21,638 nucleotides of DNA, from positions 1-21,638 of the forward strand of contig JAPKCZ010000008.1 in NCBI GenBank assembly GCA_028822745.1, given 5' to 3'. Positions 7,144 to 15,108 of the stretch are shown here, piece by piece (position 1 is the first letter of the stretch; each line of letters begins with the position of its first letter). Both the position numbers and the translations under genes were made by a program. The stretch comes from Kiritimatiellia bacterium (GTDB taxonomy: Bacteria; Verrucomicrobiota; Kiritimatiellia; UBA8416; JAIOPI01). The notes under the pieces were generated by a model that did not search any database, was not told the DNA's origin, and worked only from the letters and a program-made list of their open reading frames with translations.

Positions 7144-7623
7144 TTACTTCTTTTTCGCGGCCGCACCCATATAGGATTTGCCGAATTCGCCGACCAGATC
7201 ACGCAACGCTTTGACGTGCGATGCATCCGTCGTCTGCTTGGCCTTCATGGCGTGGACCAGCATTTTGTGCAACATGCCTAGCTCGGCGGCATATTTCGCC
7301 GCGGCATCTTTGTCGTCAGCCGCAGGCGCCTTGATACGCTGCGTCATGAAATACTGCGTCACGATGGTTTGAATTTCCGTGGCATGGGTTTCTTTGTTCG
7401 TCACCCAGCGACTGAGCTGATTCGCGTTCACGGCGGGGTCGATTGACAGCGCTGTAATCTGCGCCATTGATTTTTCGATCGTGGAGGCGTGCTCCATGAT
7501 CATCGCCAGGCGTGCGCTGTCGTCGTAAATGCCACAGGGAATTTCGCAATGTGCCTGAACGTTGCCCGCGCCTGCGAGTACCATTCCTGCCAAAGCCCAT
7601 ACTGCTATTGTTGTTGTCTTCAT
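7144..7623 (-). CDS. sodN: Nickel superoxide dismutase with Sec signal peptide (SodN)
   Basis: A 159-residue protein. After a 24-residue hydrophobic signal peptide ending VQA, the mature chain would start HCEIPCGIYDD. That is the nickel hook of Ni-SOD: His1 (amino group and imidazole), Cys2 and Cys6 bind nickel, and Tyr9 guards the active site. The remaining 135 residues are helical with no other motif, as in the family's four-helix bundle. The enzyme disproportionates superoxide. In many bacteria a separate SodX protease exposes His1; here signal peptidase could do so, placing the enzyme in the periplasm. A GGAGAA ribosome site precedes the ATG, which directly follows the cutA stop (TAGATG). 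Confidence 0.92.
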   Translation of the reverse strand: MKTTTIAVWALAGMVLAGAGNVQAHCEIPCGIYDDSARLAMIMEHASTIEKSMAQITALSIDPAVNANQLSRWVTNKETHATEIQTIVTQYFMTQRIKAPAADDKDAAAKYAAELGMLHKMLVHAMKAKQTTDASHVKALRDLVGEFGKSYMGAAAKKK

Positions 7624-7962
7624 CTATTCTCCATCTGTTTGTGTTGTATCTTTTTCTAGCCATTCGAGATAGCGCGCGTCCCCATTCACGATCGGCGTCA
7701 CGATGATCTCGGGCGTGTCGTAGGGGTGCGCATTGCGTATAAATTCCATAAGGTCGTCGACATGTGCGGCGCGGGTTTTCGCCTCGAGCCGCAATTCCTC
7801 AGCGGTTTCGGTTTTGCCCTGCCAGCGATACACACTGCTGACCGGAAAAATGTGCACGCAGGCGGCGATGCCTTCCGTGACCATCATGGCCGCCATGGCA
7901 TCCGCACGTTCACGCGTATCCACGGTGGTGTGGACGATGAAGTAATGGGATGCCTCGGGCAC
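7624..7962 (-). CDS. cutA: CutA-type divalent-cation tolerance protein
   Basis: A 112-residue protein of the CutA1 family, which forms very stable ferredoxin-like trimers related in fold to PII signal proteins. Seen motifs: GIAACVHIFPVSSVYRWQGK (residues 31-50), AEELRLEAKTR, then NAHPYDTPEIIVTPIVNG and a final YLEWL. In E. coli cutA mutations alter copper tolerance, but the molecular role is still unclear. It starts eight bases after cysK and touches sodN, so all three are probably co-transcribed. Placement beside a nickel enzyme and a thiol biosynthesis gene suggests a metal-handling setting, which is inference only. Confidence 0.95.
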   Translation of the reverse strand: MPEASHYFIVHTTVDTRERADAMAAMMVTEGIAACVHIFPVSSVYRWQGKTETAEELRLEAKTRAAHVDDLMEFIRNAHPYDTPEIIVTPIVNGDARYLEWLEKDTTQTDGE

Positions 7963-7970
7963 GACAGGAC

Positions 7971-8915
7971 CTACATTTCAAAAAGCGGTGTCGACAAATA
8001 GCGTTCGCCGGAATCGGGCAGCACCACCACAATGGTCTTGCCTTCGAATTCGGGATGCATGGCGAGGCGCGCCGCTACAGCGGTTGCTGCGCCACAGGAG
8101 ATGCCGGACAGGATGCCCTCTTCACGCGTTAGTCGCAGCGCGTATTCAAAGGCCTCTTCGTTGGTCACGGTTTCAACGCGGTCGATGATTGAAAGATCCA
8201 GCACGTCAGGAATAAAGCCAGCGCCGACACCTTGAATTTTGTGTGGTCCGGGCTTCAGTTCTTCACCGGCAAGTTTCTGGGTGATCACAGGACTGTTTTC
8301 CGGTTCGACGGCCACCGACAACAAGGGTTGGCCGCGTTCCTGTTCGAAGTATCGCGAAATACCGGTAATGGTTCCGCCGGTGCCAACGCCCGAAACGAGC
8401 ACGTCGACTTTTCCATCGGTCGCATCCCAAATTTCCTTGCCCGTCGTTTTCACGTGAACGTCTGGGTTGGCTGGATTTTTAAACTGGTTGGGCATGAAGT
8501 AGCGATCGGGATTTTCATCGAGCATCTGCTGAGCGGCGCCGATGGCGCCGGGCATGCCTTTCGCGCCCTCGGTCAAAATCAGGTTCGCACCGAAGGCGTT
8601 AACGACTTTGCGGCGCTCCAGGCTCATCGTCTCCGGCATCGTCAAATTGACCTTGTACCCACGCGAGGCACCGATAAAGGCTAGCGCGATGCCTGTGTTG
8701 CCGGATGTCGGCTCGAGAATTTCCATGCCGGGCTTGAGCAGACCCTTTTGTTCGGCGTCCCAAATCATGTTGGCGCCGATACGGCATTTCACAGAATAGG
8801 CCGGGTTGCGACCCTCGATTTTGGCTAAAACGGTCGTTTTTTTGCTAACGATACGCTGTAGTTTTACGAGTGGTGTCTCGCCAATAGCTAAAGAATTGTC
8901 ATCGTAAAAACTCAT
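7971..8915 (-). CDS. cysK: Cysteine synthase A (O-acetylserine sulfhydrylase)
   Basis: This PLP enzyme makes cysteine from O-acetylserine and sulfide. It is 314 residues long, typical for CysK. The Schiff-base lysine is K43 in NPAYSVKCRIG. TSGNTG (70-75) binds the substrate carboxylate, VSGVGTGGTITG binds the PLP phosphate, and ISCGAATAVAA and the C-terminal DSGERYLSTPLF are family features. The final residue after SerCysGly is slightly different from the enteric SSGAA. An AAGGGA ribosome site lies six bases before the ATG. CysM is possible but the sequence and length favour CysK. Confidence 0.94.
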   Translation of the reverse strand: MSFYDDNSLAIGETPLVKLQRIVSKKTTVLAKIEGRNPAYSVKCRIGANMIWDAEQKGLLKPGMEILEPTSGNTGIALAFIGASRGYKVNLTMPETMSLERRKVVNAFGANLILTEGAKGMPGAIGAAQQMLDENPDRYFMPNQFKNPANPDVHVKTTGKEIWDATDGKVDVLVSGVGTGGTITGISRYFEQERGQPLLSVAVEPENSPVITQKLAGEELKPGPHKIQGVGAGFIPDVLDLSIIDRVETVTNEEAFEYALRLTREEGILSGISCGAATAVAARLAMHPEFEGKTIVVVLPDSGERYLSTPLFEM

Positions 8916-8961
8916 AATGATTCCCTTGGATATGTGTTAATAGACCCGCGTAGCGGAATTC

Positions 8962-8990
8962 AATATACGCCGCCCTTGTTCCCCCGTCTA
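8962..8990 (-). promoter_or_regulatory. Predicted promoter of cysK-cutA-sodN
   Basis: Leftward -35 box TAGACG (8985-8990), 17-base spacer and -10 box TATATT (8962-8967), giving a leader of roughly 40 bases before cysK. A small CCGC-TAC-GCGG hairpin lies near the start of that leader. No metal- or CysB-type operator could be recognised. Confidence 0.4.
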
Positions 8991-9277
8991 CCGCAAAGCA
9001 CGTGTCGAAAAGTGGAGGGGTGCAGGACACCGCAGTTACCATCGCCGATCTTAATCGCACTCTCTCTCCACTCGCCAATCATGCCGGAGGCAGCTCTCGT
9101 CCATGCAGGAAACGGGAAACGGCCGCTCCGCGGGGACATGCGATGAAGAGAGTGCGATTAGGATCGGCGAGCCCTGACGTCGCCATCTTGCTGAGAAAAC
9201 TCGGCCAAGTGACAACCTATTCAGGGACGGGACCCCCCCGACTACTCCTCCTCGCGGCCGGAGACCATTTCTTCGAT
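8991..9277. other. Non-coding region between cysK promoter and AGCS gene
   Basis: No gene is supported here: the open frames cross an inverted repeat and carry no known motif. It holds the large inverted repeat described separately (9042-9170) and a run TTCAGGGACGGGACCCCC at about 9220-9237, which resembles dispersed intergenic repeats. No clear terminator for the AGCS gene was found. Confidence 0.5.
9042..9170. repeat. Large inverted repeat with 24-nt arms
   Basis: Bases 9042-9065 are complementary to 9147-9170 at 23 of 24 positions; the one mismatch (T9051 with G9161) would still pair in a rightward RNA. The 81-base centre is GC-rich and could form further hairpins. There is no T-run, so it is not a plain terminator. 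It could be a small palindromic mobile element or a structured RNA. Confidence 0.7.
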
Positions 9278-10990
9278 CTATTTGGCCGCGTGATCGTGGA
9301 ATTCGCCGGCTTTTAGGCGCTTGGTGTAGTCATCCAAGCAGCGCACGGCGCCGCCGCCGACAATCACCACGATGATCATGTTGGCCCAGAGCATCAGCCC
9401 TGCGCCGAGATCGGACATGTCGCCCAATTCGCGGGTCGTTTCAACGAAAACCGATCCCACGATGGCCAGCAGCAGAAAGACGACTTTGTAGGGTAATACC
9501 GTGCGTTTGCCGCCCAGATAAATCATGCCCTGCTCGCCGTAGTAGCTCCACGAGATCATCGTGGAAATGGCAAACAACCACGAGGCCAGCGTCACGAGCC
9601 ACTTACCCAGACCCGGAAAGGCGCGATCGAAGGCATGACTGGTCAGGCTAGCGCCGACGTAGTTTTTATAGACGCCTTTTTGAGGGAGGCCGTCTGCCCC
9701 GAGAACCCAGTCAGCCCCTGCGGGTGCCTCGTCCCACGCAATGGTCGTCGGGCGGCCTAGATCATCCCCCTCAACGCGACCCATCAACTCTTTGTGCAAG
9801 CGGCCCTCCCCTTCGGGGTTTGGCACGTCCACGACAACGAACAGCGTCGAGCCCACAGACCAGGAGTCGGACGGTGGCAGTTCCGGCAAGGCATCTGTGC
9901 TGGTGGGCGCCACGAAGCGTGTTTGCCCATTGTCGGTGATCAACTGCAGCTCTCCGGCGAGTTCACCCGTGGGGCCGCGATTCCATGCGCCGGTTGAGAG
10001 GATGACGAGCGCGGTTAAGGTGCAGATGCAAATGGTATCGATGAACGGCCCCATACCGCCGACGACGCCTTCGCGAGCCGGTTCGTTCGTTTTGGCAGCG
10101 GAATGCGCGATGGGCGCGGAACCAAGACCGGCTTCGTTTGAGAACAAAGCACGCTTGAGACCCCACGTGAAGGCCAACCAAGTGGTGGCACCCACAAATG
10201 CACCGGTCGCCTCGACCGGCGAGAACGCACTCTTAACGACCAGCAGCAGAATGCCGGGCAGATGCTGAATGTTGATCGCGAGAACGGCCAAACCGGCCGC
10301 CAGATACAGAACACACATCAACGGGACGATGCGCCCGGCCACACGGCCGATGCGTTTGATGCCGCCGATGATCACGAGTCCGACAACCACCGCCAGGACG
10401 ATGCCAGTGGCGACTTTGGGGACGCCGAAATAGTTAAGGGTCAGGTCGGCGACGTTCCACGTCTGGAACATGTTACCGCCAGCCATGGTCATGATGAGCA
10501 TCGTGATGCAAAAGAGTGAGCCCGCGAAGCGCGCAAAAATTTTGGCGGCACCGCCGCGTTGACCGAGCGTTCTGTCGATGACCCACATAGCACCGCCGTG
10601 CGGATCATCCGGGTCCGAGGTGTCGCGATGCATCATGGCCAGCGTGATTTCGACCGTTTTGAGAGACATACCGAGGAAACCGACGACCCACATCCAGAAC
10701 AGTGCCCCTGGACCGCCAATAGAAATCGCGATGGCGACGCCGCCGATGTTGCCGAGGCCGATGGTTGCCGACAGAGCTGCGGACAGGGCTTGAAAATGGT
10801 TGATCGCGCCAGGGTCGCCGGGGTCATCGAATTTGCCGCGTGTCACCGCAACGCCATGTGTCAGGACCGTGCGCTGGGAAAATTTGGTCCATATCGTGAA
10901 TACGATCCCCGCCAGAAGCAGACCGTAGAGTGTCCAAGGGCCCCACAACAGGCCATTCAATTTCGTAATCTGATCCATGATGAACTGCAT
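9278..10990 (-). CDS. AGCS-family sodium/amino-acid symporter with loop insertion
   Basis: An inner-membrane carrier of the alanine-or-glycine:cation symporter family, expected to import alanine or glycine with sodium. Signatures are SATIGLGNIGGVAIAISIGG (residues 74-93), KTVEITLA, and LFSNEAGLGSAPIAHSAAKT (282-301). SWSYYGEQG (480-488) lies in a late helix. The protein has 570 residues while most AGCS members have about 450-500. The surplus is a soluble segment at about 338-444, between the helix ending LVILSTGAWN and the GASLTSHAFDRAFPGLG segment, probably on the periplasmic side. The ATG at 10990 has AAGGGG six bases upstream. Substrate cannot be told from sequence. Confidence 0.92.
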   Translation of the reverse strand: MQFIMDQITKLNGLLWGPWTLYGLLLAGIVFTIWTKFSQRTVLTHGVAVTRGKFDDPGDPGAINHFQALSAALSATIGLGNIGGVAIAISIGGPGALFWMWVVGFLGMSLKTVEITLAMMHRDTSDPDDPHGGAMWVIDRTLGQRGGAAKIFARFAGSLFCITMLIMTMAGGNMFQTWNVADLTLNYFGVPKVATGIVLAVVVGLVIIGGIKRIGRVAGRIVPLMCVLYLAAGLAVLAINIQHLPGILLLVVKSAFSPVEATGAFVGATTWLAFTWGLKRALFSNEAGLGSAPIAHSAAKTNEPAREGVVGGMGPFIDTICICTLTALVILSTGAWNRGPTGELAGELQLITDNGQTRFVAPTSTDALPELPPSDSWSVGSTLFVVVDVPNPEGEGRLHKELMGRVEGDDLGRPTTIAWDEAPAGADWVLGADGLPQKGVYKNYVGASLTSHAFDRAFPGLGKWLVTLASWLFAISTMISWSYYGEQGMIYLGGKRTVLPYKVVFLLLAIVGSVFVETTRELGDMSDLGAGLMLWANMIIVVIVGGGAVRCLDDYTKRLKAGEFHDHAAK

Positions 10991-11031
10991 AATGTACCCC
11001 TTCGTGGTCTACAGGCTGGCAGAATGGCTCA

Positions 11032-11060
11032 TTTATGCCCCAGCCGCCTTCAGAAAGCAA
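11032..11060 (-). promoter_or_regulatory. Predicted promoter of the AGCS symporter gene
   Basis: Leftward -35 box TTGCTT (11055-11060), 17-base spacer and -10 box CATAAA (11032-11037), about 40 bases before the ATG. It lies in the 88-base gap after the upstream operon, so the symporter may be transcribed separately. No terminator separates the two units, so read-through is possible. Confidence 0.4.
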
Positions 11061-11078
11061 GTCAGGGCCACTTGATTC

Positions 11079-13325
11079 CTACGGTTTAGGGCGAAAAACG
11101 CCCTGCCCTTTGCCAGACTCGGCGGCGGCTTCTTGTGCGATGCGTGCGGCCACCGTCAAATTGATATTCAGAATAGCCGAGCCATAGACCAGCTGTTTGC
11201 GGCGAACGTCGCCAAAGGACAGCAACTGATTGTCATCGCTGATGATGCGTGAACCATCGCCGTAGCTGGTGATGGCGTTCGCGTCCATCCAGACGGCCTG
11301 ACGAATGGCCTCGGCCGTCATCCTGCGCTCGCCCAGATCGCGCTCCAATCCCGGCCAAGTTGTACCCAGCGGTTCGGCGTCCGACGCCATTCGGCCAAGA
11401 AGAATGCCGGTTTTCCCGATTGGGTCGACCCACATGATTGCATCGGGAAACACGTCCCGGAATGTTGCCGTCACCGACATGGCGTACTCCGGCGGGAGAA
11501 TGTGGAAAGGCACCCACTGCGCCGCGATGCCCCCCGGCTTCATGCGTTGTGCGATCAATTCGTAGAACTCTTTTGAATACAAGGCATTCACACCGGCGAA
11601 ATGAGGCGGCATGGGTTCGAGCGTGACCACATCATAGCGCTCACGCGTGCGGCGTAGCCAGGCGCGGCCGTCGATCACGTGCGCATCCACGCGAGCATCA
11701 TTTAGAACGTCACCATTCGATTCAAAATAGTGCGCCAACTCAAGCACGGCCCCGTTAAGCTCGGCGATGTCCAGATGTTTGGGTGCTTCCTGACGCACGC
11801 CGTTGGCTGTTTGGCCGGTACCAAAACAGATGACCAAAGCACGTTGCGGATCCGCGTGCAGCAGCATGGGCAAACGGCCCATCCATTCCATGTAGTGCGA
11901 CGTTCCCCGCTCGGAGGCCGCCTGAAACCCGTCGATGACCAAAGCGCGATAGCCGGAATCATACTCCACCACGGAGATGGTTGAGTCCGGTGTTTCCTGG
12001 AAGGCTAGAATTGAGTACGCACCGCGCGAAAGGTCTGTCTGTATGCGTTTTCGACCCAGTCCGGACTCAAAAAAGACGGCAATCACGAGCGCGATCACGC
12101 CCGCCAGAATGGCCACGATGCGGCCGCGCCGCCCCAGTCCAACACACCCGCCCAGCAGCGTCAACACACCCGCCACCCATGCGGTGCGCGCTGAACCGAT
12201 GGCCGGTAAGAGCACCCAAGCGGTCAACAGTGCACCCATAATCGCGCCGAGGGTATTCCAGGCGTAGAGGCGCCCCCAGCGACGCGGCTCTGTCGATTCG
12301 TCCAACAGACACGGCAACACCATGCCTAACATCAGAACGGGCGGCCCCATAACGGTGAAGGCTGAAATCCACCACATTAGCATCGTGTTCCAATACCCAT
12401 CACCCAGGCGCGTCAACAGGTCAAACCGTTCAATCACGGGCGCGGCCAACAGAATGGCAACCCCTGCCGCAGCCAGCGGCGCAGCAACACCGAAGCGTTG
12501 TCGGCCAAGCCATGGGACCAAGCGCGCTCCGATGGCCAAGGCGATCAAGACCGACGAAAGAATGATCGCGAAGCTGTCCGTGGTGTCTTGAAACGCTGCG
12601 CGCATCGAGCGAAACCAGGTGACCTCAAGCACGAAGGTGATGAAGCCGCTCAGCCAGACGACAGGAACCGTTAGATGTGGTGGCACGCGGCTGGGGTATA
12701 CGGTTACTGGGACAACAACACGATCACGCTGTTTCTTCTGGCGTCGACGCCCGATCATCAGGGCCGAAACCCCTACAACAAGGTTCATCGTCGCTGCGGT
12801 GCGAACCGACAGTGCGACACCAAAAAAGGGCAGGACGAGAAACGACATCAGCAGGACACCGATGCCTGCGCCAAGCGTATTCACAGCGTATAGCCGCGAC
12901 AATGGGGCCCCGTAGCCTTTCGAGACTTCGCCAAGCACAGGAATGCTGGCACCCATCGCGATGGTCGGCGGGCCCAGCACGAGCAAGATGCCCAACAGCC
13001 GAATGAATGTGCCCACGATGAGATGCTGGCCAGCGAGGGCACTATCAAGCAAGCACACCAGGCCAAAACCCACCGGCATCAACAGTCCGGACAACCCGAT
13101 TAAGATTTCGAGGAGCCCGTAAACGCGCAAGGGGCTTGCCGGTTGGCGCCGAGACAACATGCGTCCGCCTAACCATGCGCCAATGGACATTCCCCCCATG
13201 GTGGCAGCCAGCGTGATCGCCGTACTCTTGGCGGATACACCAATGGCCAGCGTGACATGGATTTGCCAGAGTAGTTCCCAGGACAAGGCGACCACACCGC
13301 CCAGGGCGACGAGAATATACAGCAT
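11079..13325 (-). CDS. Duplicated membrane domain fused to spermidine-synthase-like domain, function unknown
   Basis: A 748-residue protein. Residues 1-420 hold two similar blocks of membrane helices: RLYAVNTLGAGIGVLL (145-160) recurs as RLYAWNTLGAIMGALL (353-368), and each block begins with a glutamate-tryptophan helix (about E17 and E234). Residues 430 onward resemble the spermidine synthase/methyltransferase fold, with ICFGTGQTANGV (499-510) as nucleotide loop, an acidic E522 at the next strand and IDGRAWL (551-557). The aminopropyltransferase signature, normally DSTDP-like, is replaced by LEPMPPHFAGVNALYS (569-584). It is therefore probably not a polyamine maker. Databases often label such proteins fused MFS/spermidine synthase. 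It starts eight bases after rfbC. Confidence 0.8.
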   Translation of the reverse strand: MLYILVALGGVVALSWELLWQIHVTLAIGVSAKSTAITLAATMGGMSIGAWLGGRMLSRRQPASPLRVYGLLEILIGLSGLLMPVGFGLVCLLDSALAGQHLIVGTFIRLLGILLVLGPPTIAMGASIPVLGEVSKGYGAPLSRLYAVNTLGAGIGVLLMSFLVLPFFGVALSVRTAATMNLVVGVSALMIGRRRQKKQRDRVVVPVTVYPSRVPPHLTVPVVWLSGFITFVLEVTWFRSMRAAFQDTTDSFAIILSSVLIALAIGARLVPWLGRQRFGVAAPLAAAGVAILLAAPVIERFDLLTRLGDGYWNTMLMWWISAFTVMGPPVLMLGMVLPCLLDESTEPRRWGRLYAWNTLGAIMGALLTAWVLLPAIGSARTAWVAGVLTLLGGCVGLGRRGRIVAILAGVIALVIAVFFESGLGRKRIQTDLSRGAYSILAFQETPDSTISVVEYDSGYRALVIDGFQAASERGTSHYMEWMGRLPMLLHADPQRALVICFGTGQTANGVRQEAPKHLDIAELNGAVLELAHYFESNGDVLNDARVDAHVIDGRAWLRRTRERYDVVTLEPMPPHFAGVNALYSKEFYELIAQRMKPGGIAAQWVPFHILPPEYAMSVTATFRDVFPDAIMWVDPIGKTGILLGRMASDAEPLGTTWPGLERDLGERRMTAEAIRQAVWMDANAITSYGDGSRIISDDNQLLSFGDVRRKQLVYGSAILNINLTVAARIAQEAAAESGKGQGVFRPKP

Positions 13326-13333
13326 ACGCCCCC

Positions 13334-13888
13334 TTATTCGAAGACCGGCAGTTGGTCCGGCGCGATCTCGCTGAGCAACGGTAACCCTTGATCCTTGTCG
13401 GACAGAATGCCCTGCTCCGCGGGCCAGTTGATGCCGATAGCAGGGTCAGACCACAGTATACCGCGATCGTCTTCGGGGTGATAAAGTTCCGTGCATTTGT
13501 ACTGCACATCGGCGCGTTCGCTCAAAACCATGAACCCATGCGCAAAGCCTTCCGGCACATAAAGCTGACTGCGGTTTTCTTCAGAGAGTTCGCGGCCGAC
13601 CCATTTCCCGAAACTGGGCGACCCCTGCCTAATATCCACGGCGACATCAAAGATGCGCCCCCAGATGACGCTGATCAGTTTCCCCTGAGCATGCGGCAGC
13701 TGATAGTGCAAGCCGCGTAATGTACCTTGGCGTGAATGGGAATAATTATCCTGAACAAAATGGCGGTCAATCCCGGCATTCGCATAGCGCTGTTCGTTAT
13801 AGGTCTCAATAAAGAACCCGCGCGCGTCTCCGAACACGTCGGGTGTAATCAATAGGACTTCTGGGATTTCTGTCGGTTCACACTTCAT
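13334..13888 (-). CDS. rfbC: dTDP-4-dehydrorhamnose 3,5-epimerase (RmlC)
   Basis: RmlC epimerises carbons 3 and 5 of dTDP-4-keto-6-deoxyglucose in the dTDP-L-rhamnose pathway. The protein is 184 residues, the normal size for this cupin. GDARGFFIETYN, then TLRGLHYQLP with catalytic base H61, K70, DVAVDIRQGSPSFGKW, and YVPEGFAHGF are all present. Y130 in the QYKCTELYHPEDDRGI segment is the likely acid. The start follows rfbB by six bases. Epimerases for other deoxy sugars exist, but all key residues fit RmlC. Confidence 0.94.
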   Translation of the reverse strand: MKCEPTEIPEVLLITPDVFGDARGFFIETYNEQRYANAGIDRHFVQDNYSHSRQGTLRGLHYQLPHAQGKLISVIWGRIFDVAVDIRQGSPSFGKWVGRELSEENRSQLYVPEGFAHGFMVLSERADVQYKCTELYHPEDDRGILWSDPAIGINWPAEQGILSDKDQGLPLLSEIAPDQLPVFE

Positions 13889-13894
13889 AAGCGA

Positions 13895-14947
13895 TCAGGC
13901 GTAATGCTCCTCGATCCAGCGCTGATAGTCGCCGGTGCGCACCTGGCGTACCCATTCGGCGTTGTCCAAATACCAGTGAATGGTCTTTGCGAGACCCGTT
14001 TCGAAGGATTCTTTTGGGGCCCAGCCCAGTTCGCGTTCAATTTTGGAGCAATCGATGGCATAGCGACGGTCATGCCCGGGGCGGTCTTTCACATAGATGA
14101 CCAGCGAATCGCGCGGCGCGCCATCAGGCAACGCATCGGCCATTTCGTCAAGTGCTTTGCACATGAGATGGACGACATTGATATTCTGCATCTCATTGCG
14201 GCCACCAACGTTATAAACCTCGCCGTCATTGCCATTCTGCATGATCGACCAGATGGCGGTGCAATGATCGCGCACATACAGCCAATCGCGAACCTGCTTG
14301 CCGTCACCATAGATAGGCAGGGGCTGACCGTTTAGCGCATTCAACATGATCAGGGGAATGAGTTTTTCGGGAAATTGATATGGGCCGTAGTTGTTGGAGC
14401 AGTTCGACGTCGTGACCGGTAACCCGTAGGTTTTGTTGTAGGCGCGTACGAGGTGATCCGATGAGGCTTTTGAGGCCGAGTAGGGGCTGTTGGGTTTGTA
14501 GGACGTCGTTTCCTTAAACAGCCCTTCGGCGCCGAGGCTACCATACACTTCATCGGTGCTGATGTGATGAAAGCGGATGAGTTGATCGCCCTGATCGCGG
14601 GCCGCCTGCAACAGATTATAGGTGCCGATGATGTTGGTCTGAATGAATTCATCGGGACGTGCGATCGAACGGTCAACGTGCGATTCCGCGGCAAAGTGAC
14701 ACACGCTGTCAACGGCGTAGGTCTTGAAAACACTCGCGACCGCATCACGGTCTTGAATGTCGCCCTTGATGAACACGTAGCGATCGCCGTATGTCGTGGC
14801 GATGTCCTGAAGGCTCATGGGGTTGGCGGCATAGGTCAACGCATCGAAGTTGATGATGCGTCCGTCAAAGTCGGTTTCATCGAAGAGATAGCGAATAAAG
14901 TTCAGCCCGATAAAGCCGCACCCGCCAGTCACCAATAAATTTTTCAT
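13895..14947 (-). CDS. rfbB: dTDP-glucose 4,6-dehydratase (RmlB)
   Basis: An extended short-chain dehydrogenase of 350 residues that converts dTDP-glucose to dTDP-4-keto-6-deoxyglucose using bound NAD. The NAD loop is GGCGFIG (8-14). HFAAESHVDRSI follows at 84-95. The active-site string STDEVYG (130-136) supplies Thr, Asp and Glu, and YSASK (156-160) supplies Tyr and Lys. NNYGPYQFPEKLIP and GRNEMQNI are typical of RmlB. First gene of an rfbB-rfbC-membrane-fusion operon; rfbA and rfbD are not in the window. A TATACT box (14996-15001) about 50 bases upstream might be the -10 of its promoter, though no good -35 accompanies it. Confidence 0.96.
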   Translation of the reverse strand: MKNLLVTGGCGFIGLNFIRYLFDETDFDGRIINFDALTYAANPMSLQDIATTYGDRYVFIKGDIQDRDAVASVFKTYAVDSVCHFAAESHVDRSIARPDEFIQTNIIGTYNLLQAARDQGDQLIRFHHISTDEVYGSLGAEGLFKETTSYKPNSPYSASKASSDHLVRAYNKTYGLPVTTSNCSNNYGPYQFPEKLIPLIMLNALNGQPLPIYGDGKQVRDWLYVRDHCTAIWSIMQNGNDGEVYNVGGRNEMQNINVVHLMCKALDEMADALPDGAPRDSLVIYVKDRPGHDRRYAIDCSKIERELGWAPKESFETGLAKTIHWYLDNAEWVRQVRTGDYQRWIEEHYA

Positions 14948-15108
14948 GCGCGCCTCGCGTCAGGGTGTGTCAAGAGAGCCGTCCTAAAGCATTGGAGTAT
15001 ACCGTGGCGCTTTCAGAATTCCCATTTCATAATCGTAATCGATTCACTAGCATCCCGTAGGCGTAGAAGAAATTTCAGGTAAACAGAGGCTGAGCGAGCG
15101 GCACTTTA

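Noticed and set aside
9002..9316. A 104-codon rightward open frame in the gap before the AGCS gene
   Set aside because: It runs through both arms of the inverted repeat and into the antisense of the AGCS gene; no motif and no ribosome-binding site.
14968..14973. A perfect leftward TTGACA before rfbB
   Set aside because: Any -10 box at normal spacing would fall at or inside the rfbB start codon and no TATAAT-like hexamer is there.
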